DNA of 64,000 nucleotides from Numida meleagris (taxonomy: Eukaryota > Chordata > Aves > Galliformes > Numididae): assembly GCF_002078875.1 (NCBI RefSeq), contig NC_034412.1, forward strand, positions 83,990,897 through 84,054,896. The letters run 5' to 3'. Below, piece by piece: positions 10,815 to 24,214 of the stretch (position 1 is the stretch's first letter; every line of letters starts with the position of its first letter). A program made the translations under genes and the position numbers. The notes below the pieces were generated by a model that worked only from the letters and a program-made list of their open reading frames with translations, was not told the DNA's origin and did no database searches.

Positions 10815-11430
10815 GCGCCCCGACGGCACCGCCTCGACGGCAGCAGCGCGGCGGCGCCCCGGACAGTATTTATTGCTATTTTATTGTTATTTTTATTAAT
10901 AATATTATTCGGACGGTCGCTCAGCCTCTCCCCACCCAGCCTGGCGGCCGAGGACTCGCGACTGGGCACCGCCGCTCCGTGGGATCCGCGCTGCGGTGCG
11001 GCGGCTGCGGACTATTCCTGGTTTTGTTTGCTCCATTCCGCGTCGGATCGGCAGAGACTCGCGTGGGAGAGACAGAGAGGGGAAAAAAAAAAAAAAAAAA
11101 AGGAGAGGGGGAAAAAATAACCCAAAGCACCGCGGAACTGAGCGCAGCTCCAAGGAGATGAGAACGGATCCCGGGGGGGCTCTGAGAGTGCCATGCGCGG
11201 GGCTGAATGTACGGAGCCTCTCCCACCCCCGCCCGTGTCAGCCCCCTGCGAAGGATAACCGTGTCCCGAAGGGTGAGACCGCCCCGACGCTCCAGGCTTC
11301 TTCTTGTTCTTTTTTTTTTTTTTTTTTCCTGAGATCTTTCCGTGTTCGGGGAGGGAGGATTCTGGATTTTTCGCACTTTCCAGTTGTATTAAAGTTGTTG
11401 TTGTTATTATTTTTATATTCAATGTGAATA
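10815..11430 (+). other. NKX3-2: NKX3-2 3' UTR (extent uncertain)
   Basis: After the stop codon comes a short GC-rich stretch, then an AT-rich block (10865-10910) with an ATTTA pentamer at 10867-10871. Long A and T homopolymers follow. ATTAAA at 11388-11393 is the best poly(A) signal, followed by T/GT-rich sequence as expected for a downstream element. A later TATAAA at 11692 is a weaker alternative. The 3' end cannot be fixed without transcript data. Confidence 0.5.
11388..11393 (+). terminator. Candidate poly(A) signal of NKX3-2
   Basis: ATTAAA, the commonest variant hexamer, with GTTGTTGTTGTTATTATTTTT directly downstream as a possible GU/U-rich element. Confidence 0.4.
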
Positions 11431-14400
11431 TTTCTAGGCAGGCTTTAAAAAAAAAAAAAAGAAAAATCGATGTAACGGGAAATGTTAATGCCGTCAGTGC
11501 CTTTTGCGCAGTCGTTCTGCAGCCCTCCTCGGAAGTGTAATTACGGTCTCTTTCCCTCGAGGTAGCCCATCGCTTTCTTTCTTTCTTTTTCTCCCTTTAA
11601 TGGCACTGTGCACTCAACGACATTATTGACTCCAAATGAATTGTGAATGTGTGTAAGCAGCCCGCTGTACTTTTTTTTTTTCTTTTTAATTTATAAACTG
11701 TACGTTACCACCTCGCTGTGCCGCGTGTGTCGTTCCTCGGCCGCTCGCGGGGGGACGCGGAGCTCCGGGGCCGCTCCCGGGGGACCCCGGTTCGGTGCCG
11801 CGGGCACGGGGACGACGCGGCGGGGGGAGCGTGGAGAGCCCGGAATCCGTCGTCCTGGCGGAGCCGGGACGGGACGAGCGTTTACAACTTCGGTATCTCC
11901 CGGGGACAGCGCGGACCCGGCCCCGCGCGCCCGCCGGGGCCCCGCAGCCGCTTGGGGCAGCCTCGGTCCCCGCCCGCAGCCGGCCCGAGCCGGGAGCGCG
12001 GTGTCGGCGCTGGGGCCGCGTTCCCTTCTCCGTCGCTCCGGGCTCCGCTGTAGTTTCGCTCTCCCCAGGCTCCGTGCAGCAGCGCTGCGGGTGGGGCCCG
12101 GCGGGGATCCTCGCAGCGAGGGGCCGGGACCGAGCCGCCCGCCTCGGCGTTGGGTCCGGGTTTGATTTCGGTTCTTTCCCCGCTTTTACCCCTGTTTTGC
12201 CCTTATCCAGCGGGACAGGGCACAGCCGCAGCCGCGGGCGCAGCGGGTTCCGCAGCCGGCGGGCCGGGAGCCGGTGGGGCAATGCGTGCAGCGATGCGGG
12301 GAGCCCTGGCAGTGATGAGGCCCCATCCTGAAACCATTTTCCTTTCTTTCTTTCTCCTTCTTTTTTTTTTTTAACCATTTCCTCCCGCCTCTCTTCTTTC
12401 CCTCCTGGGAAAACGAACGTTTCCCACAGGGAGCAGAGCCCTACGTGCCCCGCTCCGCTCCTTGCTCCGTCCCCGCTCCGCACCCCGTTCCCTCCCGCCC
12501 CCCCCGCTCGCCCCCCACGGGCACGGAGCCGCCGGCTCCGACGCGAACACTGAGGGCAGCATGGGCCCTGTCCCCGGCGGGGCGGGCGGCGCAGGGTCGC
12601 TGTCACACCATTGCCCCCCAGTTGTCACTGAGGGCTCCGTGACGGACTGAGCTCGCCCCGAGGCGCTCCTTCCCCGCAGCTCTCCGCGTTTCGTTGTTTC
12701 CCTCCGTGGCCGCGGGCGGATGCAGCGCGGGAGGGATCGCCCGATGTGACCCAACGCGCGGGGACACCGCTGAAATGCGCTTTGTGCGAGACGGAAACCT
12801 CTAAAACAGAGGATCCGAGTGCGGTTATTTGGGATCTGGGGGCAAAGTTCGACACCTAATGTCTGAGTGCCGCCGGTGCCGCCGTTTGGCGTTGGCAAAA
12901 TTGGAGAAACGTCGATATTTGCATCGGGGAAATCGAATCGATCATTTGATGGAATTTCGCGGCAGTTCGGGGGCGTTCCTGTCCCCATAAGCGTACGATG
13001 GGAAGCGCAAAGCAGCACACTGAGCCTTTCTGTCTCTTCCCGATGACAAACCGCAGCGCACCGCCCGGAGCGGCGCCGGGCCGAGGGGATCCGCTTGGCC
13101 CCAAAGCCCGGATCGGCTCCGAGGCCGTGGAAACGGTTTACACCCGGCCATGGGCAGGCTGCGGTGTTACCGAAGTGAAAAACAGGAGAAGGAAAGAGAG
13201 GGAACCACCGCAGCTCCGAGCAATCCGATTGTTGCCACAGAGTGCGAATGGTGCGCATCTCTGCGTGCGTCTCCCCAGGCGCCTGTGTCGGGGCTGAAGC
13301 GCTCTCAGGGGCTCACGGAGCGACCCCGCGACCCGAGGCCGCCTGCATCCAGGTGCCCCCCCGCCCGCAGGGCGATAAAACAGGAAACCGTGGGCATTTC
13401 CCTGCACACACACTGCTCGGGTAGAAATCAGCCTCGCATCTCCAGGAGAGAGAGGATGCCGGAAAACCTCGGGCGCTATTGGGATGCCCGCAGCCCGCAC
13501 GCTCCCTGGCCCTCCGGGTACCGTAGCCCGAGAGCGCCCCGGTGCTCGGCTGCTTTGCGGGACCCCGGCGGCTGCGTGAGGGGGTTCAGCCCGGCCCGCT
13601 TCGGCCCCGCGTCCCGAGGGCCGCAGGGGGGGTGTTCTGTGCCTTTCGTTCTGGGAGCGCTCGGCTGTCCGAGCCCCGAGGGCGCTGAGCAGCGGCAGTG
13701 CCCTGCAGTAGCGGGGTGTCCGCCGCGGGGCCGGCCTCGGTGCCGCTGTCGAGGGGCTTCTTGGGAACGAGATGCGGGGCTTTCAGGTACTTTTAGCCCC
13801 GAATCTGTCTCAGCAGGAAAGAGTCCGAAAGGACGGAAGCTTCCTGCGGCGGGGACAGCCCCTCCTGTCTGGCACCGGGGCTGTCCCGCAGGGACGAGCT
13901 ATGCCACCAACGAGAGAAGTCCTTCTTGATGGGAGACGGCGGGGAGAAAGTGCAGAGCTGCATGCTGGGGCTCGGCGGGACTTCAATCTATTACCGCTGT
14001 TATTATTAACATCATTAGTATTATTTCTATTTCTATTTCAATCTATTTCTGTTTCATTTCTCTTTATATTATTCCTGTCATTTCTATTTATTTCCCAAAG
14101 CAAACACCCAAAGCACGACAACCCAAAAGGCTCTACCCGCTTTTTCTCACGCGGCCGGTTGCAGCCGCAAGCGGTGTCCCCGCACGGAGCGGCCCCAGCC
14201 CCGCGGAGGGGCTCTCCCCCCGCGCTGCAGAGCGGAGCGGTGCGCAGCTCTCGGGCCGCCGGCGTTCTGCCCGCAGCTCTGCGCTGCGCCGCGCCGCACA
14301 CGGCCGGGGAAAGAAAGCCTTTGTGTCGCAAAGGACTCGAGTGATAATTGGGGATGAAATGCGCGTGGAGAGGACTAATATTATTTTTGGCTTGCGCGGG

Positions 14401-15540
14401 AATAATACAGATCGGCGAAGCGGAGGAATAAAGCAGAGGAGGGAGAGCCGGCTCGGGGCTCGGGCAGCAGCGGGCTGGGGGAGCTGCTCGGGCAGTGCCG
14501 GGGGTGCGGGAGGAGCCCGGGGCCGCTCCCGGGCGGTGGCAGCGCTGCACCGAGGGGACGGCGTTGTGCCCCCGTTGTGCCGCGCGGCGCTTCAAGGGAC
14601 CGAAGCAAACAACTGTTTGGCTTTCGCTAATTGAAAAAAATAAATTATTATTATTATTTTTAAAAGGACCATCCGCCGCTGCGTTTATCCAGTTAGGAAC
14701 AAACAATCTTGGCGAACGGGAGATTTCTGCTGCTTTTTCCCCAGCGACTGCAGCAAGAGAAAGATCCATGCGGTCGTTCGGTGGTTGTGAGCACTGCCCT
14801 GCGGGGTGCGGGCTGTCACTCTGTCAGGTGTCTCCGAGGCTGCTTTAATTTGTTTCCATTTTGACCAGTTTATCGGATTACAAAATAATAACGATGCCTG
14901 GGAGAGATGGGCGTTTTGCTCGCTCTCAGCGGAACCCTCGGAGCGGTGCTTTGCAATCTGCAGCCGCGGCCCCGCGGCCCCGGGAGCGGTGCGCGAATGG
15001 CCGCGTCCGAATGGCGGAATTTGCTCGAAAGTACCCCGGGAGATGCTCAGATAGCCACTTCGCTGTTTCTGTCTTTTCTTTCTTTCTTTCTTTTACTTTT
15101 ATTTTAATTTTTTTAATCTCGAACAAACGACTTCGCAAAAGAAGAATTAGAAGCGAAGGGAGAAGGTGCGAGAAAAATATGCACAGCAAGCACTCCCCTT
15201 CAAGGGGGAAATTTAAAAGAAAAAAAAAACCCGACATTTTATCTTGTGAAAAATATAGGGAAGTGGAAATTGCTTGGAAATTGCTCGTGCCTCGGGAAGA
15301 ATCTCGTTCCCAAAGCCCTTTCACCAGGGGCCCCGGAAGCGACGCGGTCCCTTTGCGGAGGACGGGACACGCGGACTCGCCCCTCGCGGTGCCACCGCGC
15401 TGCGCTGCGCAGCTCCGCTGCTGCCCCCGGACGGTGCCCGCACCGCCACCGGCTCCGGCCCCCCCCGTCCCTCGATCGCCGCTGTGAAGGAGCGGGGAGG
15501 GTCCCTCCGTGCCAGCCGTGTGTATTTGTAGTTTGATTTC

Positions 15541-15720
15541 GCACGTCAAGGGTAATTTCTTCATACGACTTAATGGACGCGGCTTGACATCCATAATGAT
15601 CGCTAATCATTCAAATTATTTTTGCTAGCGCCCAGACATGTTCCAGTTGTTGTGATAGATCGCGTTTCACCCATAATGACGGACAATTACCATTTCTAAT
15701 TCGCCGACTTTTGACACCTA
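15541..15720. promoter_or_regulatory. Candidate conserved enhancer downstream of NKX3-2
   Basis: A sharply AT-balanced, non-repetitive, non-coding block within the CpG domain, about 4.7 kb after the NKX3-2 stop codon. It carries many TAAT/ATTA homeodomain cores. CCATAATGA occurs twice exactly 80 bases apart (15591-15599 and 15671-15679), and AATGAT/ATCATT form an inverted pair at 15595-15611. Such islands of complex AT sequence beside homeobox genes are often deeply conserved enhancers. Conservation itself cannot be seen from one sequence. Confidence 0.4.
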
Positions 15721-15804
15721 AATCCACGCACCATATGTGTCTCTGCGGCCGCCGGGCCCGACGGCGTTCGCCCCTCTCCGCCGCGGATGCCCAGCACCTG
15801 GGAT

Positions 15805-15805
15805 N
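15805..15805. other. Single ambiguous base (N)
   Basis: One N in otherwise finished sequence, an uncalled base. Confidence 0.99.
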
Positions 15806-16500
15806 ACAGCATCGCTCTCCATCCGTTCCCAAGCAAAATCGTGCTCATAGCTCATGGTCCGCGGGACAGCGCCGCCGGCCCCAGCCCTTCCCCAGGAGCC
15901 GGCCCCACGCCACCGCGAGCCCCCGACAGCAGCTCCGTGTTGCGGGTGACGCTCCGAGAGCCGGCGATGCCCGCGTGTTTGTGTCTGCACACGGATGGGA
16001 GCCCCGGCTCTCCTCAACGTGAGGGTGTGCAGCCCTATAGCGGGAGAGAAGAAAAGGGCGGTGGGGAGGATCAGCGGTAAAACGAAAGGGAGCGGAGCTG
16101 CATGCCATTGAAAGGTTTCCCCCGGTGCCCCGGTGCGGTGTATTTTGGCCGTCCCTGCGGGCGTCGAGGCTCCTACTGTACCCCCACCCTTCCACTCCGG
16201 ACGCGCGCTCGGAGTATCATTTCTCCTCATTTTTAATTTAGTTTTATTTTATTTCGAACGAATCTCAACGAAGATGGGGAGGGAGCGGCCGAGGTCGGCT
16301 CTCGACTCTCCGCTGCACTCCCGCGCAGCGCGGTTCGTTGTCGCCGTTCCGGGAATCAGTGTCACCGCAGTGACCGCAGCGGAGCGGCCCCGAAAAAAAA
16401 GCCCTTTCGGGCACCTGCCGCCTGAGCACTGCGGCTCTTCGTTGTAACGAAGAAAGCGGTCTATTTTCTCAATTTCTATGCGCTTTCAAATAAGGACTCG

Positions 16501-19500
16501 GCGGGGGTTGCCTGGCTGAGGGTTCCCAGGGATGTTTTTCGAGGAGGAGCATCGTTGCGGTGTGGCCGTAACAGGTTACAGCGCGGGCGCTTGTCCCGAC
16601 GGTCGCTCCTGGAGGGCCCGGTGCCTTCCTGTCCCTCTGCTCCTCCAGCATCTCCGTACCCCTCATCCTGCTCCCGGCGGATCTGCCCAGGTTTGGATCA
16701 ATGGGAGAAGTGCATGTGGTGCTCTTATATGATTCTAATTAAGTTCATAACGACAAATCCGTTCAGTACTTTATATGTTTTGCAAGTTTGCGTTGGCTAT
16801 TTCTTGTCAGAGGTCTTCCTTGCTCCTTCCTCCATTTTTTTTTTTCTTGTAGGAACAGGCTTTGCGCCATTCAGTTAGCAGAAAGAAAAGTCAGAGCAAT
16901 TCCGTAGTGTCCTTGTTCGAGCAATGAAACTCAGTGAAAATTTTGCTTGGCTGGAAACGAGAGGCTGAGGGTCCAGAGCTGTATCATGCAAAGTAATAGT
17001 CCCGTGGCCCTCAGTGGGAGCAGCAGTGGGGCAGCGCCGGGAAACAATACCCCACCCAGCAGGAAGCCCCCGAACTCAGCAGAACAGGAGTTGTTAGCTA
17101 CCACCATGGGGATGGACATACTGGCGTGGTCCCCACCGAGACCTTGCCAGGTTTCTGGGCTCCAGAAGGGTCAGTTTCTCCAGGGTTTGATTTGGGGCTT
17201 CGGCCAAAGGTTTTAGACCGTGCTCACTCTTTCTCACCTTCATCTGCCCACCCATGTTAATTGCAGTGAGCTTCCAAAGGCAAGCGATGAGACAAAAACA
17301 TGGCAATTAAGAACTAATGAATAATTTTTCCTGTATGCCTTTGACAAAGATTGGGCGCTTACCACATGTGTGCCTCTCACTAGCTACAGAGAGAGCTGAT
17401 ACGAATATCTAGGGAAAAAAAATATCCAGCTTTTTAACAACCTAGAGCTCTGTCCTCTGCTAAGAGAGGTCGGCTTTCCTTGGTCACTTTGGAAGACATA
17501 CATACTATGTTTCTACACACCATCTCAAACCTGGAGACTTCAGAGATCTGCAAGCTTTGTTCTGCAGTAGATACTGTTTCTTTGTTCCCTCCGTGGGGTA
17601 TTTTCTGGGTATTCCGGGAACGCAAAGGTCCCTTCACTTCCACGGGAAGCACCAAGCTCTCGGTGGTGCCCGCTTCTACCCCAGCCCCCGGGGACATAGC
17701 CGAACGTCCGCAGTGCCCTTGGCACACCGCGTGTGACACTGCCACCTCGTGTTCTATAGTGTCCGCTATTAGCTACGAAACCAGTCGTTGTCACCAAGTT
17801 TCAATGAAAAGGTGTGCCTGCAAATAAAAACGGTAGCAGATTCTGCAGACAAGTTTAACACGTGCTTTCAGAGGGAAGGGTCAAGCGCTGGTTTTCTCCC
17901 AGACACTACATTGCAGCATGAGCTTCTACCTAAAAGCAAAGTTTAAGCACACTTTAAATCCACTGGACCTTCTCAAAGGAGAAGCAGGCTTCCCCGTGCC
18001 TCTCATGGTTCACCTCTGGCTTTGCTGATCCCTCAGGTCTTTCCAGTGTCCCGCTGTACATGCGGGAAGGGGAATTTGCCATGTCTTGGCAGAGACATCT
18101 GGACAGGGAACACAGATGAGCTGAACTGAGGGCAATATACCCCCTTATGCACACTGAAACATCTGGGGACCTGGGAAGGGCAGGATGAAATGAGGATGAC
18201 AGAGGCATATCTGGAAATGCAGAAAGTCTGTCAAATTGTGACTTTCCTTTTAAATGATCTCATTTTTTTTCATTTCGGAGAAGGCCTAGTGACATGTTAA
18301 CAGGAAAGACCCAACGATTGTTTCATCTTTTCTTTTCTTTTNNNNNNNNNNNNNNNNNNNNNNNNNNNNNNNNNNNNNNNNNNNNNNNNNNNNNNNNNNN
18401 NNNNNNNNNNNNNNNNNNNNNNNNNNNNNNNNNNNNNNNNNNNNNNNNNNNNNNNNNNNNNNNNNNNNNNNNNNNNNNNNNNNNNNNNNNNNNNNNNNNN
18501 NNNNNNNNNNNNNNNNNNNNNNNNNNNNNNNNNNNNNNNNNNNNNNNNNNNNNNNNNNNNNNNNNNNNNNNNNNNNNNNNNNNNNNNNNNNNNNNNNNNN
18601 NNNNNNNNNNNNNNNNNNNNNNNNNNNNNNNNNNNNNNNNNNNNNNNNNNNNNNNNNNNNNNNNNNNNNNNNNNNNNNNNNNNNNNNNNNNNNNNNNNNN
18701 NNNNNNNNNNNNNNNNNNNNNNNNNNNNNNNNNNNNNNNNNNNNNNNNNNNNNNNNNNNNNNNNNNNNNNNNNNNNNNNNNNNNNNNNNNNNNNNNNNNN
18801 NNNNNNNNNNNNNNNNNNNNNNNNNNNNNNNNNNNNNNNNNNNNNNNNNNNNNNNNNNNNNNNNNNNNNNNNNNNNNNNNNNNNNNNNNNNTTTTTTTTT
18901 TTTTTGGTATGCTATGACCTAGATTACTTAAACAGATTTTTCTTCTTAAATTAAAATAAGTGTAAATTGCAAATCACTGTATCCTTTTGAAAGCATTAAA
19001 GTCACATAAGAATGGTGTAATTAGAGTAAGTGATGAAAACTTTCTGGTAAGAACTTCAAAACATGTCAAATTAATAATGAACAACTTGAGGAAAGTGTTG
19101 CAAATAATGTTAATTAAAAATGTCCATGTGCAGCCCCTTTGAGGGCATATGCATAAATATCTAACAGTTTCTATTGGGGTCTCAGTTTATACTGAAAACG
19201 AGGAAGTCCTTATAATTCATAACTATTAGGAGGCTTTATAAATGGTCTTTCTCATATTTCCCACTGGAAACTATTAGATAATCTGTTTTTATTGTACAGA
19301 GCCAAACATTTGGCTTCATATTTTTGTTTTAGAACAGACCACAGAATCATGGGGATATTAGCCATCTCATAATTTTTAGGGGTGCCTAAAACCGTGTACA
19401 TTTATTTCCGTCTTGAGAGTTTCTTAAAGTTACGATCTTTGATCCTTGTTCTCCTAAAAATGTTCCCCAAGATACATATAAAACAGGCATTAAAGGAGTT

Positions 19501-22500
19501 TCCTACTCTATGTTTCTTCATTAGCCATCTACCTTACCACCCACCAATGTTCTGGATTTAAGAGTCTACATAATTGAGTCTGTAAATTAATAAAAACTCC
19601 AGACAGCTGCAGCAACCAAGCAGTGGATGGTACATTGGCCTTAATGTTCTCATATTAGCACATTAAACAAGAAGAAGGGGAGCTTTTAACCATGCCTTTT
19701 TATTTTTAATGACAAGACATATTTCTTCATGCAAAGTTAGTTAATTGGGGGGGGGGGGCGGCTGCAGGGGGGGACAAATCCGAATTAACAGAGATACAAC
19801 AAAAGGACATCTCCTGGACTGAAAGATTATTTTCTGAGTATCTGAGAAACATTGTAAATAGGAAGCAATGTACCTCAGGCACAATCTGAACTGGTGCTCA
19901 GCGTTCCAAACTCTGAGTTATTCAGTATTTCAAAATGACAGCTTGTAAATGTAAATTTTATGAAATGCAGAGCAATAAATTTTTCTAAGTTTCTGTCATT
20001 TTGAATTTTAGTGGCTCACATTGAGGCCTCCAGCCTTTTAAATCACAACTTGTATGAACACAGCTCTACACCAGGCACCATCCTTAAATGCATGCTTTTA
20101 AAAGCTTCGTTATTGCGTTTGCTCACAGAATATCGTTGTCAGAATCCAGGTATGCATGTCTCATGTCAGTGATAGGCTGACAGGCTCGTGCCTTCTGTTA
20201 TGTTTACATTGTATATTGTATAAAGCTTTCTTCTCTTCATTCTCACTAGGCAGAAAATAAGCCAGGGTTAGAAGTGATATCATTCTTCAGACCAGCCAGA
20301 TTTTCTCCTTTGATCTCAAAAAATTCTTTACATGCTCATGGCAAGAGTCTGGCACAAAGATCCTTGGATTGCACTTGAGACAGTCATCGAATGATTCAGG
20401 ACAAATGAAAACATACCATCACATACCAATTAATGCTAAAATCTAGCAGAGAATATTTTGGAAAAGCTCTTGGATGACAAAGTGAGATCAGTGGAGATCT
20501 CTGGTAACACTTTAATGCATTAACAGAGTTTGAGGACAAGGCAGTTTTGCGTAGGCGAAGGATCTCAGGAACTTGGCCAAAAAGCTCAGACATTTATGAG
20601 AGCAATTATTTTTTTTTCTTTGCAGAAGATTACAGCTGCCACTGAAGCACCAAAGCAAAGTGTCAGAATTGCACAGCATCCAACAGGTTTATGATTGCCA
20701 GTGAGAGTGTAGTATGGAGCCACTTCACTTGATGTGCTCCAATTGTCACATACACACAAGTCTGTGTGTGCAGCAGCTGTATGTGTGCATGTGTTTGTCC
20801 ATTGAAGGGAATGCTATCAAATCAGATATCACATTTTCATACCAAAAAATGGGCACTCTAGTTACAAATAACCGAAGTCAGTCACACCAAACATTTCAAA
20901 TGGCATTGCATGGTGAGAAAAACTATAGTCAGCGTATCTAATTGTACGCCTGAATCTTGTTTCTCTTAGCACTCTAGATGTGCATTTTTCATAGTATTTA
21001 ATTTTCATAGTATTTCATAGTATTTCACATCCAATACAGCATGCAAGTGATGAAATTATTTAACATACTGCCAAGTGAAAACAAATCTGTTCATTTTGTT
21101 ATCAACTAGCAGGCTTTCTTCCTGAAGAATAATTTAGTAAAATCAATAGGATCGGAACCACTATTAGATGTTACAAGGGTATGTGGCGGAAGCCTCGAGA
21201 CACTGAAAAGAACACCCAATCTCTTGTTAGTAACACTTGCATATTCTCAAAACCTTAATTACATGGTCTGCTTAAGTACAAAATTAGTTATGTAAAATCT
21301 GTCATAGACATTGTTTAACTTTTTTTGTGGAGTGCTTCCCGTTAATCTCTTCCTTACTGACCATTATCTATATTCCTCTGTCTGCTAATAGTTTAGCTAA
21401 ACCCAGATCTGAGATAATCATAGCATAAAGCTAATCCAGCTCTGTCTAGAACACCTATAGTTTTGGCACTGGTAAATTAAATGGCCTCAAAGATAAAGCA
21501 TTTCCTAGGAGGAAATTAGCTTGGGAGCACACTGACCAGTGCTGAATGAAAGTGTTCTGAGTGAGTCATAGGTTTTGATAGCACACCAGCAGAAAATCAA
21601 TACAAAGTAGAGTTTTGAAAATCAGTTATCTCAGACATTATTTTGCTGGTCAGGCTCACAGGTTATCGGCAGTTTTCTCTCATTTTACTTTTATTTGTTG
21701 CAATAAGGAAGATGGACTGCAAAAGTCTCTGAAATTACAGCTTTTTGTCATTCCAGCTGAGATACATCATGACAGAGCTGCAAGCCTTACTGAGTTAAAT
21801 AATACCAACAATATCCAAGAGAGTATGTTTATTAAAGCTCCCCCAGGCCAGCTGCTGAATCTTACTGAGATCCCCCACTGCCTGGCTAGGACATCAGCTG
21901 GTTTGCTGCATATCCAAAATGGCAGAAGGGATATGTGCCCAGGCTTGCTGCTCAGGGCATGGCTGAGTCCTTGATGAAGATGAGCTCATACGAAGGAAGG
22001 CAGGAGGCTGTGGGGTGGGTGAGATGTGGGTGCACCTTTGTTTCTCCCAAACTTCTTGCTGTGGTGGTAATCATGGGCAGAAGTGTGGAATAAAATAATG
22101 GAGGGAGTGAGGATGATAACATCTTGAACTGCTGCAGCTGTTTATCCTCTGTGAGTCAGAGCCCTCTGTCACTGCTTAGTGACAAGAATGCCTGTTGGGC
22201 ACAACAGATTTTTCAAAGTTGATTAAGACATTATATTTAGTTATTCAGATGGGGATCATTTTTTTTCTGGCAAAGCACGGCATATTTAATGGTGCAGTCA
22301 TCCTTGTCTTACTTTGCTGATGTGTTGCACTGACATGGCACAGCAGATGAATGGCTGATGGTTCATGGAGGTAGAATCAGGCCTGATCATCTCCCACCCT
22401 GCATCTCACGTAGACACCGGAAGCACTATACAGCATGAGCAGGAGGCTACTAAATGGTGCCTTACAGATATGTCAAGCTCATTTTTTGACTGGAAGAGTT

Positions 22501-23699
22501 ATCTATTCAAGAAAATCAAGCGCAGGTGTCTGCACTCAGTGAAAACTTAACCCTCCATGATGGTTTCAAAGGAAAGTGTGCATGCAGCTGAGTAATTCCA
22601 TACCAAGGTGTGCAACCGATTGATGACACTGCTTGTACAATCAAGGCAGCTAAAATCCCTAGTCATTGATTAGAATCTCCGTTCACTAAAGTAATTTACA
22701 CAACTACAGCCATTGGATCATATTTGCTCCTTAAAAATTGCAACTTTGCAAGGTAGGCATGAAGGAAGAATGAGGAATTTGTCACAGTCATAGAGGAGAA
22801 CAAGGAAATAATGAGGTGGCTTTATTTAATATGACAGGCAACTGCACTGGGTCACCAGTACCTTCCAGTTAAGAGGAAAAAGCAGGTGGAACCATGAAGG
22901 ACTAGAGGAACAGGCTCTCACCTCTTCACATCTCAGTCTTGGTGTAACTGGACTGGTAACAGACTTTTGCCACATAGTATGGGAGCTCCTTAAAGATCTA
23001 TACAGATGTATAACCATGAGTAAAACCAAAAGAGATCTCGTTCTGGGAGAAAAGCTGCTGGAACAGAAGTTCAAGTTTTGCCAAGCAGATCACAGATCAG
23101 AGTACTTTTCCATGCTATAGAGAGACTAGTAAAAGAAAGGCTAGGAGTCCAGGGAACTAATTAATAGGTGAGATCACATGGAAAACATGGTTGGCACGTG
23201 CTGCAGTGAACACAGAATCGTGCGCTTAGGTATTGCAGTCACAACTATAACACTTGCAGTTTAGTGTTGGAGATAAATGTATTTCTGGAGAGGTCAAGGT
23301 TGGGAGCCCTGTGTTCTAATCTTGCCTTTGAGGCTGACATCATATATGACTTTGAGCAGGTCTGGCAGACTTGGCAGAAAAGGGATCGTAGTGAATTTCC
23401 CATGCCAAGATTCATTCAGCTCATGTATGTCCCGTTCTTTGGATAGAGATCAATAAGGAATGATGATAGAAAGACTGACCATAAAAATGACTAAAGGGAT
23501 ACATTCATTATCATGGATATTTAAAAAATCCGTTGCAATTATTTCTTTATTCAGTAAACAGAGTTTATTTTCTTGTGTATTGTTCACAAGGAGACCATAT
23601 CTTCATAGATTGATAGATTATATAAAAGGATTTACTGATGTATTCCAGCTGGTTTCTCTTGGCATAAGGTTCAGTGTGAGAAAAGAATAATTGACAAAA
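16501..23699. other. Intergenic DNA between NKX3-2 and RAB28, repeat-poor
   Basis: No gene or transposon recognised. It includes the assembly gap at 18342-18891, a G11 run near 19747-19757 and several AT-rich complex stretches with many TAAT cores (for example 16715-16800 and 18990-19290) that could be regulatory. All open frames are short and featureless. Confidence 0.5.
18342..18891. other. Assembly gap (550 N)
   Basis: Flanked by a (TTTTC)-like tract on the left and a T14 run on the right, so probably a pyrimidine-rich simple repeat. Confidence 0.99.
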
Positions 23700-24010
23700 C
23701 CCTTGGGAAAGTGGAAAATACGATATGTTGCAACACAGGTTTACTTCAGGTAGATTGTGTCAGATTGATGTGACAGTTTTTTCTTTGCTGAAAGATTTTT
23801 TAGACAAGGGAGATATCATCTAGGTGGGTATAGTCTATGCGGACTGACAAAGACAGGGTATCTACTCATCAAATTAGAAAGGTGAAAATCAGTAGATAAA
23901 CTAAAATGGGTGAACTAGCTGAAGGGAAAATTTTTATGGTATTACTGAAAGAAAATGTATCATGTTAGTAGGGATGGGCTACCTCAAGGATAAGGTTCAC
24001 TTGCAACCTT
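23700..24010 (+). repeat. Old CR1 LINE fragment (internal)
   Basis: Diverged plus-strand similarity to the CR1 reverse-transcriptase region (caggtagattgtgtcagattgatgtgaca ... tttttagacaagggagatatcatcta), with broken frames. Confidence 0.6.
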
Positions 24011-24214
24011 GAGGAATGCGTTTCTTGATAAGCTCACCACAAAAAGCAGGATCAGTCCAGTTAACTGATAAAATAATGTTTGAAAGCTATAGCACTGGCT
24101 CAAGATACTGGGCCAAAAGAACTGAATAACTGTGGAGTGGAACACTTGATGTGGGATAAGATACAGATACGTGAAATGACTGCATTTGGAAACTAGCAAC
24201 CAAATCTTCATGCA

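Noticed and set aside
11647..12606. Long frames on both strands in the NKX3-2 CpG island (for example 306 residues on the minus strand)
   Set aside because: Pro/Arg/Ala/Gly-rich without domains, present on both strands at once, as expected from high GC with few stop codons.
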